Below are positions 1 to 12,100 of a stretch of 64,000 nt of DNA, in pieces. Every line of letters starts with the position of its first letter. Positions within the stretch are counted from its first letter, which is position 1. The notes below the pieces were generated by a model, which saw only the letters and a list, made by a program, of their open reading frames with translations, had not been told where the DNA came from and did not search any database. Both the position numbers and the translations under genes were made by a program. Origin of the DNA: Pagrus major (taxonomy: Eukaryota; Chordata; Actinopteri; Spariformes; Sparidae); contig NC_133232.1 of assembly GCF_040436345.1 (NCBI RefSeq), forward strand, positions 30,827,315 through 30,891,314. The letters run 5' to 3'.

Positions 1-1775
1 TCGACAAAGATGTCGTCCCAGTTCAACATCCTGGTCTGGGTGGAGGAGTGGACGTCTTCGCCGGCGGTGGTTATGTGATGCACGCTGCCGTCCTCGGATA
101 TGACAGGGACCCCTGGCCCGTCAGTAGTCCATGAGTACGACTTCATCTGCACCGTTTTGCACGGCAGCAGTCGGTACAGGTTGTTGTCGGTGTCATCCTT
201 CTCTTTCCTCCCGCTGGGATCCTGGTTGTGGGCTTGCTTGCAGTGGGTGGAGAGTACCTGGTAGTTCATGAACATTTGATTGCATACCAAGCACTGGTAC
301 CTCCTCTCCCCCGTGTGGTGGATCTCATGTTTAGTTCTGTACTCCGCCAGAGCAAAGACCTTGTTACAGTAGCGACACGGGTATTTCTTTTCCCACGAGT
401 GGGTGTTGAAGTGGCGGCGGAGACTCGTCAGGCAGACGTAGGGGCGCTTGCAGACGATGCACACATAGAAAGTCTTCCCATCCATGATGAGCTCGTAGTG
501 ATCCTCCAGCTCTGTTTTGGTCCTTTTCTTGTTTGGGCTGCCTTTCTGTGACGGGGGTGTTTTATCAAGGGGTTTTAAAGGCGTTGCCATTAGCGACCTC
601 TTCCCTTTATTGGCTTTAGAGCCTCCTTCGCCTGGATCTTCCTTCACTGGGACAATGTCATAAGTATCTTCTCCAATGTTGGCGTACACTTTACAGCCTG
701 ATGAAATTGAGTCGATCTCTGTGGCTGTGTTGAGCGTCACTGTCTTTTTTGCCGCCACGGTCGATTTGGGAATGTTTTTTTGATTGGCTGCGCCTTCAGA
801 CACATCCAAGAGCATTATTTTAAAATCCCCCTGCTGAGATGAAGTGGAGACTTGCTTCTTGTGGACACCCATTATATCACTGTTCTCAGAGGACTGAGAC
901 ACACTCGAGGGCTCAGGGGTGAAACTGCTCGCCCTGGCTGGAGTTGCGGGAGCACTTCCTGAGGAAACTCTGGCGGGGGAAGACGAGTTAGCGGAGCTGC
1001 TGTCTGGACTGCGCAGAGGGCTGTTGTTGGGCAAACTGGGGTTTGGACAACTGATGCTGGGGGGCTTTGTAGCATTTGTTCTCACTGGGGTTCGGGCTTT
1101 CTCTACAGGTTTTGCAACTGCTTGATTTGATTCTTTATTTTGCTTTGATGCTACAACCCCTGAATCAACTGAATCCACATCAATAACCTCGTCAGTGCTG
1201 GCTTTCTGACTGGTTGTACTGGTTTGAGCATCTGTTTGTGAGACAAACATAACATCACTGTCCGAGTCCTCGTCGTTACCTGCGGGTTTGCTCGTCTGAT
1301 TGAATTCCTCTGCAGATATCGAGAACGACTCTGTGATTATCGGCATCATCTCTGCAGATGCGTCACTTTTGTTTCCCGTGTCCTTCGACAAACCAGGCAG
1401 GCCCTTAACTTGTGATAACGGGGACCCCAAGTTTGCAATGAACTTGACTCCCAGTATCTGTCCAGCGTTTATGAGCTCCTCAAGCATGTCAGAGCGGACA
1501 CGTATAATCTTGGAGGTGTAAATGTAATTGAGAATCTCCTCGAAGATTTCAGCTTTGATGAAGTTTAACTCGATCACTTGTCCGGCGACGCTGAAGAGCT
1601 GGTGGAAGTACGTACTCGAAGCAGACAGGATTGTTTTGTGGGCTCTGAATTTCTTGTCCTGAATGATAATGGTGACGTCGCAAAATAATCCATGGTTTCG
1701 CTGCTCGTTCATGGACTTCAGCACAGATTCTGAGTACTGTGTGTCGGTCGCAGATATCAGCTTCAGACTAGGCAT
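1..1775 (-). CDS. zbtb33: Kaiso, BTB/POZ zinc-finger transcription factor (partial, C-terminus beyond the window edge)
   Basis: Nuclear transcriptional regulator; Kaiso family members bind methylated CpG or the Kaiso site and also bind p120-catenin. One long coding exon reads from ATG at 1775 down to base 1, giving about 591 codons before the window ends. Residues 1-120 are a BTB/POZ domain with family hallmarks (LFCDVTIIIQDKKFRAHK; STYFHQLFSVAGQVIELNFI). A low-complexity Ser/Thr/Pro region follows, then three C2H2 fingers at about 520-230 (first finger CIVCKRPYVCLTSLRRHFNTH, linker HHTGERRYQC) that match the Kaiso triple finger closely. The ATG lies 2 nt after a good acceptor (pyrimidine tract then CAG at 1780-1778), so 5' exons lie upstream at about 2440-3570. 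It is head-to-head with nkap. The final residues, expected after NWDDIFVD, are off the window. Identity is recognised by similarity to human ZBTB33; confidence is high. Confidence 0.95.
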   Translation of the reverse strand, partial: MPSLKLISATDTQYSESVLKSMNEQRNHGLFCDVTIIIQDKKFRAHKTILSASSTYFHQLFSVAGQVIELNFIKAEIFEEILNYIYTSKIIRVRSDMLEELINAGQILGVKFIANLGSPLSQVKGLPGLSKDTGNKSDASAEMMPIITESFSISAEEFNQTSKPAGNDEDSDSDVMFVSQTDAQTSTTSQKASTDEVIDVDSVDSGVVASKQNKESNQAVAKPVEKARTPVRTNATKPPSISCPNPSLPNNSPLRSPDSSSANSSSPARVSSGSAPATPARASSFTPEPSSVSQSSENSDIMGVHKKQVSTSSQQGDFKIMLLDVSEGAANQKNIPKSTVAAKKTVTLNTATEIDSISSGCKVYANIGEDTYDIVPVKEDPGEGGSKANKGKRSLMATPLKPLDKTPPSQKGSPNKKRTKTELEDHYELIMDGKTFYVCIVCKRPYVCLTSLRRHFNTHSWEKKYPCRYCNKVFALAEYRTKHEIHHTGERRYQCLVCNQMFMNYQVLSTHCKQAHNQDPSGRKEKDDTDNNLYRLLPCKTVQMKSYSWTTDGPGVPVISEDGSVHHITTAGEDVHSSTQTRMLNWDDIFV

Positions 1776-2399
1776 GGCTGCAGAGAGGAAAAACAAAAAA
1801 TTTATTATTCTTCCAAATACACAAGAAGAGACAGTTTAGATCACGTTATCACTGACGTCCCTGCAGGCAACAGGTGAAGCTCTTCGCTGCACTGTCCACA
1901 TAGACCTGAGATAAAGTTGCACAAGCCTCGTTATACTAATGTTTTAACAAGAACATTATTCCCTCAATGCTGTGTCCATATTTCCCTGTTGTACTGAACA
2001 TGGCATCGAATAGCAATGTTTTCAAGGTATTTTATCGAAGTTAGGAGTTCAGTATTGTGACAACCCAGAGTTAAATATGCATTTGTTTGTTCTGTCAACA
2101 AATAAACCGATTTTAATGACCCTTGCTGATATAAATATGGTGGACAAAATATAACAAAACATTTTTTTTCTGTGTAAAGGCAATAAAATATCACAGATAC
2201 TCAAACAACAACACTGAGACCATCATGGAGGTGTTATTTAAGGCAGGGCAGTGCTTATAAACCGGCTATTGTGGAAATTATTAATTCAGTATTTATAGAT
2301 AAATCATTTCACAGTCTAGGAAAAAGCCGTGTTTTTAATTTTTTTACGCAAAGAGGAACAGTGAACACATGAATACAAGTTAAACATCAGTGTTTGACA

Positions 2400-3760
2400 T
2401 GTTGGTTGTCAGTCTGGTAACAAAAACAATAACGTTACCTGCACTGACGTGAGCTCGCTTTCACGTTTAAGTTGTAAATGGCTGAAATGTAACTTTAGCA
2501 TGGTGTTGCACGTTTGCACAACAACGCTTTTTTAAACTTTAAAAGGTGTTTCGCGAGTCTTTTATTATCGCTCTCGGTGTGTTTTAAAGCAACATCCAGG
2601 TGCTGCTGCTGTCGGCTAGCTAACAAAACGCTAGCTGCCTCTCCGCCACTTCCTCTTTATCGCAGAGCGGACAGTGCGGCCTAGGAGCTAGCTAGCTCGT
2701 TAGCATGCTAGCTTCGGCCACAACACCGCGGGAGATTCACGCCACTGTATGAAACATTACTATATTAAAACCGTGGTTATATTTACCTGCAAACTGGTGT
2801 TTTTTTCCTGCCAGGACTACTAAAGCACGACCCCGCTACCGCCGACAGCAGCAACTTAAGCTAGCAGGCTAACAGGACAATGGCTAACAACAGAGAGCTC
2901 CCCCTGCCAAACTGCACTGGGCGCTCACAGCCTCATTGATTGAGCAGCCACAAGGAGTCGCCGTCGTGTTGGATAGCGTTAAAAAAAAACAACTACACAC
3001 GCAAAACTACACGGCGTTAAATAAACACACTTTAAAATAACACGTGGACTTTGTGTGAGCTGAGGAAACAACAGTGAAAACAGCGCCTGGGTGTAATTTC
3101 AGGTGGAAATTGTTGACTTTTTTTTTTCCCCCCGAGCCGGGTTTAGAGTCGAGATTACTACCGGGTCATTAGCGTCGCCTTCAAAATAAGAAAGCGTAAA
3201 AAGCCCAGACAGCTGCTACCTCAACGTTAAGTGTGATAAAAATGTAAATCACCTGGAGGTTTCTGCTCAGGTGTCGACTCCTCTCTCACGACGGGCCCCG
3301 CTGGATCCCCTCCGATGCGGGTGAAGTCAGCGCGAAGCCGGTCGGACACTTTCCTCCTCTCCGGTCCCTGGTACCGATCGTATTCCTCCGCGTGTTTGGC
3401 CGTGTAGTGTCGCCTCATGTTGAACTCCCTGAATAACACTTTGTGCCTGCAGATGAGACACGTCGCGTACGAGTTGAGGTCCGTGAAAAACAGCTCCTCC
3501 GCCAGCGTCTTCTCCACTAACTTGTTCACCGGGTACAAGTCCCGTTTTCTGACGGAGTTATAAGACATCTCGCCCCGCTGTTGTTATTAAAAAACATGCG
3601 GGATGCTTTACAGCGAGGACCAGTGTCGCTGTATTGAGTCTCCAACTACTTTAATTGCGTCTTGTTGATCGTTTAAAAGTCCACAGTCCGCATGGTTCAC
3701 AACTTCCGGTCGAGTGCTGCGCGCTGAAGTGAAACCGGAAGTCGATTTTTTAAAATTTAC
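2400..3760 (-). promoter_or_regulatory. zbtb33 5' region with alternative first exons and paired ETS sites
   Basis: Besides the coding exon at 3253-3568, two further donor-like sites face zbtb33 on the minus strand: GCAG|GTAAAT with the exon ending at 2787, and GCAG|GTAACG with the exon ending at 2439. Either could be the end of a non-coding 5' exon spliced to 1777. ACTTCCGGT at 3702-3710 and its reverse complement ACCGGAAGT at 3734-3742 form an inverted pair of ETS-type sites just upstream of the coding first exon. GCTAGC/GCTAAC motifs are dense at 2614-2712 and 2858-2890. Exon starts are not resolved. Confidence 0.45.
3253..3568 (-). CDS. Candidate alternative first coding exon of zbtb33, C2H2/SPIN-DOC-like zinc finger
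   Basis: An open frame starts at ATG 3568. It contains one zinc-finger module, residues about 36-57: CLICRHKVLFREFNMRRHY followed by TAKH, i.e. C-x2-C-x12-H-x5-H. A segment resembling the C-terminal part of the SPIN-DOC-like fingers of GTF2IRD2- or ZBED/SCAN-type proteins follows (RRKVSDRLRADF). At 3253 a donor (CCAG|GTGATT) ends the exon in phase 1. The next acceptor found on this strand is the Kaiso BTB exon, which begins CC-ATG. Joining G+CC gives an Ala codon and puts the Kaiso ATG in frame, so a product with 106 extra N-terminal residues is predicted. Without splicing the frame stops at 3227 (113 aa). Seen: the ORF, the donor and the phase match. Inferred: that the transcript exists. It could instead be a separate small gene. 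Confidence 0.6.
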
Positions 3761-3887
3761 GATCAAACACTTTACAAATGCTCAACTTCCAACACATTTA
3801 ATGTAAAAGTGTATGTGTTTAAATGTATTGTGTATTATTATGAATGTATAAATGTATTTGTATGTATCTTTTGTTGTTATTTACGAT

Positions 3888-4297
3888 ATAGAAAGCCGGA
3901 GCCACGCCCCTTCCGGTTCCCCCCGCGGGACCTTATTTCATAAAAACTTTGTATGAAAGTGAATAAAAGAGATAAAAAATGTTTTGATCCCGTTTGAATT
4001 GTGCCATGAGCTACACATATGATGTTTGTCAATTTAAAAGGTAATTTTCCAAGTCGAGAAAGTCGCAGTTTGTCATAAAACTAAGGAAATATAAGACTGT
4101 GACGCGAAACTAGATGGTATTTTACTTTATATACGACAAACTGTGACTTTCTTGACTTGGCAAATTATATTTTTAATTGAAAAAACATCATATGTGTAGC
4201 TCATGGCACAATTCAAACGGGAACAAAAAGATATTTGTCTCCTTTCACCACCATACAATGTTTTTCAGGAAGGCGTGACCTCGGCTCTCTATTCAAT
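3888..4297. mobile_element. Palindromic MITE-like element with long terminal inverted repeats
   Basis: The left half (about 3888-4080) and the reverse complement of the right half (about 4120-4297) align almost throughout. The best-matched stretch begins at CCCGTTTGAATTGTGCCATG near 3989 and recurs inverted at about 4191-4220. The outer parts (AGCCGGAGCCACGCC against AGCCGAGGTCACGCC) also match, with a small indel. The centre is AT-rich. There is no coding capacity. It is most likely a non-autonomous DNA transposon; the family was not identified and target-site duplications could not be fixed. It sits in the intergenic space between zbtb33 and nkap. Confidence 0.7.
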
Positions 4298-4397
4298 ATA
4301 AACATCTATCAAACATAATAATATACACACACATTGTGCATCTGACAGTAATTATGGCGTTTGAAGTAAAATAAAATACTGAATAATTAGCAAACAG

Positions 4398-4709
4398 TTA
4401 AAGGTGCACTAAGAGATTTCACTGACTGATTTTTTTTAATACATAAACAATCTAAATAAACAAACTTCTTCATTTTCATGATTGAATAAACTGAATAAAC
4501 AAACTGACCTGAAAGGACAACACTGGTTCCTTTGTTTATATGTGGCGGACCCTGCCAGCTAGCTTCAAACCTTATTTTCTTCTTCTGCTTGCTTATTCAG
4601 TTTTGGAAAAAATAAATATTTCTGAGTTTGTATTATTACCTCAATAATACTGTAAGTTTTAAAAGTCTGAGCTTGAATTTCTTCTTAAAACTACATACTG
4701 CCCCTTTAA
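4398..4709. mobile_element. MITE-like element, ends TTAAAGGTGCAC and GCCCCTTTAA
   Basis: This is a non-coding element bounded by inverted ends TTAAAGG(T/G)GCA. A second copy of the same family, alignable along its interior (the AACTGAATAAACAAACTGA and GGACAACAC segments), lies at 23390-23664. It occupies the space upstream of the nkap promoter. Confidence 0.6.
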
Positions 4710-5067
4710 TACAAACTAAATAATGTGTCTACGTGTTTTCGGGACACCAAAGATTCTGAAGCATCTGATTGTTCCTGTATTTTTCCTGTATTTCTTTGTT
4801 TATTATGAATTTGACAAACAACAATATAATACCAAGTGCGAGCGGAACTACGTGCAACACGCAGTCAGGAAGGCCGGAGTGTGTTTGTGAACGGACGCAC
4901 CAGGACTTCCGGCCGGTGGACGCGCTGACTGCGTAGTGCGGAGAAGAAACAACATGAGCGCGAAAACAAACTAATTTCTCCATTAATCTCCATCAAAACA
5001 CGAACTTTTTAATCTTGAGTACTTCCAGTAGCTTCGGTGTCGGTCCAAAGCCGTCTGTAGGTACCGT

Positions 5068-7413
<2,346 letters not shown>

Positions 7414-8030
7414 ACGTTACATATGTACTGGCTTCAGTCAGATTTACCCTTTACTGGACACATTTACCTTTTGTCTTGTGACTTGGGCGGTTAAATGTTT
7501 TATTTTTTAGAGGATAACGACGTCCTGTTTCTCAAGGAATGTACACTTTGGAGGGATGTTAACTGTAAAGAAATGTGTGTAAATGAGAGTCTGCAAATTA
7601 CTCTGCTGTATTATATTCTCCATCCTGTTTCCTTTTCAATTGTTCAATCTTAATTCGCTCCTGTACATTTTTAATCCTGACTAAATAAACGGTAAATACA
7701 TTTTCATTCCAAACTCATCTTGTGGTTTTTATATTTGTTGCCCTGAGACATAAACATTTCCAATCATTTGAGTGAAAAGCCAAAGAATAGAAGAAATGTC
7801 TGATAAACTTAATTTTATCTCTCATTGTTTTCTTTCCTCAAAGTTTTAGAGCCACTTAATTAGAGCAATTCTTTAATTTACAAGTAATATTACTGAGCAT
7901 GTTCACTGTAGCTTATAATGTAAATATTTCAGCATGTTTATAGTCCGTATGGATCAACTTATAGTTGAATAACATAATGTCTTTATCCCACATCAGTCAG
8001 TTTACTGGAGCTGCTAAAATTAAGTATACA
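7414..8030. other. nkap 3' UTR and intergenic sequence
   Basis: The nkap 3' UTR runs to about 7710 (AATAAA at 7684-7689, followed by a T/GT-rich stretch). From there to about 8030 the sequence is AT-rich and I see no gene. Confidence 0.5.
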
Positions 8031-8034
8031 AGTG

Positions 8035-8310
8035 CACAAAGTGAGTCTCCTCTGGCTGGTGGCTTCGCTCAGCATTAGAGAGCTGCTGCTCCTTCACGTT
8101 AAAAGGAACCAGCTGAGGTGGTCTGGGCATCAGATTAGGAAGCCTCCTGGGTGCCTCCCTTTGGAGGTTTTCTGGGCACAACCAACTGGGAGGAGACTCA
8201 CAACTCGCTGGAGGGATAATATGACTCATCTGGCCTGGGAATGCCTTTGGTTCCCCCAGGAGGAGCTGGAAAGTGTTGCTGAGGAGAGGGCTGAATAAGT
8301 GGGATAAGAT
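8035..8310 (+). mobile_element. LINE (non-LTR retrotransposon) fragment, end of the reverse-transcriptase ORF
   Basis: The plus-strand frame reads a typical LINE ORF C-terminus: LRWSGHQIRKPPGCLPLEVF, then TGRR, TRWRDNMTHLAWE and PQEELESVAEERAE. This is the tail common to fish LINEs (consensus form RWFGH-RMPPGR...). Only about 90 codons remain, with no polymerase core, so it is a 5'-truncated relic between nkap and ndufa1. I cannot assign the clade (Rex1-, L2- or RTE-like) from this piece. Confidence 0.75.
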
Positions 8311-8399
8311 GGATGATTGGAAGTATGTTTCTTGTTCAAACACCGCTCATAGTGTGATATTAAAGTAATTAAACGGGTGGGTCTTGTAGTTTGGATGTG

Positions 8400-8790
8400 A
8401 TGGCCAACAAGGCAGCAACGATTGTTTTCATTATCAGTTAATCGTCTTATGTATATTAAATATCAGCAGCTCTGAAAATGCCCATCATGACTTCTCAAAG
8501 CTCAAGAGGACAGTAGTTTTTGTAAAGTAGGTCACCTAGATGATCACTGGATTATCATGATAGTCTGCAGGCGGAAGTCACCATGGTTACAACCGCTGCT
8601 GACAGGCAACATTTGTATTTATCAAGTGCTACAATCTTAACGTTCAGCCTGAATGCCACAACAACAGTAAAAGAGCTGAGTTAAGTTCCCTTATTTGACT
8701 TTGCACACCCTGCAATGTGACTATTGCACATGCACACGTTGCAACGTGATGTCGAAATGATATATTGTGCAGCCCTAGTTGGCTGTGATG
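8400..8790. repeat. Diverged teleost dispersed repeat
   Basis: The piece with CAGCAACGATTG and TCAGTTAATCGTC, then CATGACTTCTCAAAGC, resembles the AT-rich repeat also recognisable at 21230-21440, 39300-39600 and 61170-61400. It is strongly diverged, so the boundaries are approximate. The TE class is unknown (hAT-like non-autonomous is my guess). Confidence 0.4.
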
Positions 8791-9172
8791 CAACATTTTA
8801 CTCCAGGAGGACATAAAGATATATTAAAACTATTTAAAAATGTCTATATATTACAACTGCTAGTAATATAGAGTCTTATTACAGATATTGATATATTCCC
8901 AAGGTACAAACAGTAGAAGATACACAACATATAAACAGGTGTAAAGCATTTATTCGATTAGAGCAGCATTAGAGTCCCTCGTCTGCTGCTTTTGAAATTC
9001 AACATATGAGCCAAGAAGCCTCCAAAGATTTCCAGTGTGGAATAGTTTAATTGAATTGAGCGGAGACATTTGCCTCAAAAGACTGAAAAAACAAACAGCT
9101 GAATGTTAAATATAATCTTTTGCTGTACAACAAAGAACTTTCTCCTCATCCGGGTCTTCGTATTCCTCGTCA

Positions 9173-12100
9173 TCAGTGGATGTTCTCCAGTCCCTGTGGG
9201 GGAAAAAAGAAAAGATTATCATAACTTGAGTCTCCAGACTGCAAAGTTTTACATATCCCTGAACATTTGCAAGGCAATAGCTTCTTTTTTACTGCATTTC
9301 TCTGCCTTACTGGCAGCTTTTGGCCTCATGTAATTTCTAGCAAATTTCTAGCCCTGAGACCAGGAGAGATTCACCTGCCCTCAGACAACTTCTGCCCTGA
9401 GACCAGAGGAGACAGTTGACTCCCTTTTGTCCAACTACGTTGCCTTAAAACAGAAAAATACAACTTCTGCCCTGAGACCAGGAGAGATTCACCTGCCCTC
9501 AGACAACTTCTGCCCTGAGACCAGGAGAGATTCATCTGCCCTCAGACAACTTCTGCCCTGAGACCAGGAGGGATTCACCTGCCCTCAGACAACTTCTGCC
9601 CTGAGACCAGGAGAGATTCACCTGCCCTCAGACAACTTCTGCCCTGAGACCAGAGGAGACAGTTGACTCCCTTTTGTCCAACTACGTTGCCTTAAAACAG
9701 AAAAATACAACTTCTGCCCTGAGACCAGGAGGGATTCACCTGCCCTCAGACAACTTCTGCCCTGAGACCAGGAGGGATTCACCTGCCCTCAGACAACTTC
9801 TGCCCTGAGACCAGGAGAGATTCATCTGCCCTCAGACAACTTCTGCCCTGAGACCAGGAGGGATTCACCTGCCCTCAGACAACTTCTGCCCTGAGACCAG
9901 GAGAGATTCACCTGCCCTCAGACAACTTCTGCCCTGAGACCAGAGGAGACAGTTGACTCCCTTTTGTCCAACTACGTTGCCTTAAAACAGAAAAATACAA
10001 CTTCTGCCCTGAGACCAGGAGGGATTCACCTGCCCTCAGACAACTTCTGCCCTGAGACCAGGAGAGATTCACCTGCCCTCAGACAACTTCTGCCCTGAGA
10101 CCAGGAGAGATTCACCTGCCCTCAGACAACTTCTGCCCTGAGACCAGGAGAGACAGTTGACTCCCTTTTGTCCAACTACGTTGCCTTAAAACAGAAAAAT
10201 ACAACTTCTGCCCTGAGACCAGGAGAGATTCACCTGCCCTCAGACAACATTGTGGGAAACAATGGTCTCTGCCCTGGGACCAGATGAGAATAAACAGCCA
10301 TGAGGAAAATCCTACCAAACAACTTCTGCCCTGAGACCAGAGGACACAGTTGACTCCCTTTTGTCCAACTACGTTGCCTTAAAACAGAAAAATACAACTT
10401 CTGCCCTGAGACCAGGAGAGATTCACCTGCCCTCAGACAACTTCTGCCCTGAGACCAGGAGAGATTCATCTGCCCTCAGACAACTTCTGCCCTGAGACCA
10501 GGAGGGATTCACCTGCCCTCAGACAACATTGTGAAAACAATGGTCTCTGCCCTGGGAGCAGATGAGAATAAAAAGCCATGAGGAAAATCCTACCAAACAA
10601 CTTCTGCCCTGAGACCAGAGGAGTCAGTTGACTCCCTTTTGTCCAACTACGTTGCCCTGAGACCAGGAGAGATTCACCTGCCCTCAGACAACTTCTGCCC
10701 TGAGACCAGGAGAGATTCACCTGCCCTCAGACAACTTCTGCCCTGAGACCAGGAGGGATTCACCTGCCCTCAGACAACTTCTGCCCCCCTGAGACCAGGA
10801 GGGATTCACCTGCCCTCAGACAACTTCTGCCCTGAGACAAGGAGAGATTCACCTGCCCTCAGACAACTTCTGCCCCCCTGAGACCAGGAGAGATTCACCT
10901 GCCCTCAGACAACTTCTGCCCCCCTGAGACCAGGAGGGATTCATCTGCCCTCAGACAACTTCTGCCCTGAGACCAGGAGAGATTCACCTGCCCTCAGACA
11001 ACTTCTGCCCTGAGACAAGGAGAGATTCACCTGCCCTCAGACAACTTCTGCCCTGAGACCAGGAGGGATTCACCTGCACTCAGACAACTTCTGCCCTGAG
11101 ACAAGGAGAGATTCACCTGCCCTCAGACAACTTCTGCCCTGAGACCAGGAGGGATTCACCTGCCCTCAGACAACTTCTGCCCTGAGACCAGGAGGGATTC
11201 ACCTGCCCTCAGACAACTTCTGCCCTGAGACCAGGAGAGATTCACCTGCCCTCAGACAACTTCTGCCCTGAGACCAGGAGAGATTCACCTGCCCTCAGAC
11301 AACTTCTGCCCTGAGACCAGGAGAGATTCACCTGCCCTCAGACAACTTCTGCCCTGAGACCAGGAGAGATTCACCTGCCCTCAGACAACTTCTGCCCTGA
11401 GACCAGAGGAGACAGTTGACTCCCTTTTGTCCAACTACGTTGCCTTAAAACAGAAAAATACAACTTCTGCCCTGAGACCAGGAGAGATTCACCTGCCCTC
11501 AGACAACTTCTGCCCTGAGACCAGGAGGGATTCACCTGCCCTCAGACAACTTCTGCCCTGAGACCAGGAGGGATTCACCTGCCCTCAGACAACTTCTGCC
11601 CTGAGACCAGGAGAGATTCACCTGCCCTCAGACAACTTCTGCCCTCAGACAACTTCTGCCCTGAGACCAGGAGGGATTCACCTGCCCTCAGACAACTTCT
11701 GCCCTGAGACCAGGAGAGATTCACCTGCCCTCAGACAACTTCTGCCCTGAGACCAGGAGAGATTCATCTGCCCTCAGACAACTTCTGCCCTGAGACCAGA
11801 GGAGACAGTTGACTCCCTTTTGTCCAACTACGTTGCCTTAAAACAGAAAAATACAACTTCTGCCCTGAGACCAGGAGAGATTCACCTGCCCTCAGACAAC
11901 ATTGTGGGAAACAATGGTCTCTGCCCTGGGACCAGATGAGAATAAACAGCCATGAGGAAAATCCTACAAAACAACTTCTGCCCTGAGACCAGAGGAGTCA
12001 GTTGACTCCCTTTTGTCCAACTACGTTGCCTTAAAACAGAAAAATACGACTTCTGCCCTGAGACCAGGAGGGATTCACCTGCCCTCAGACAACTTCTGCC

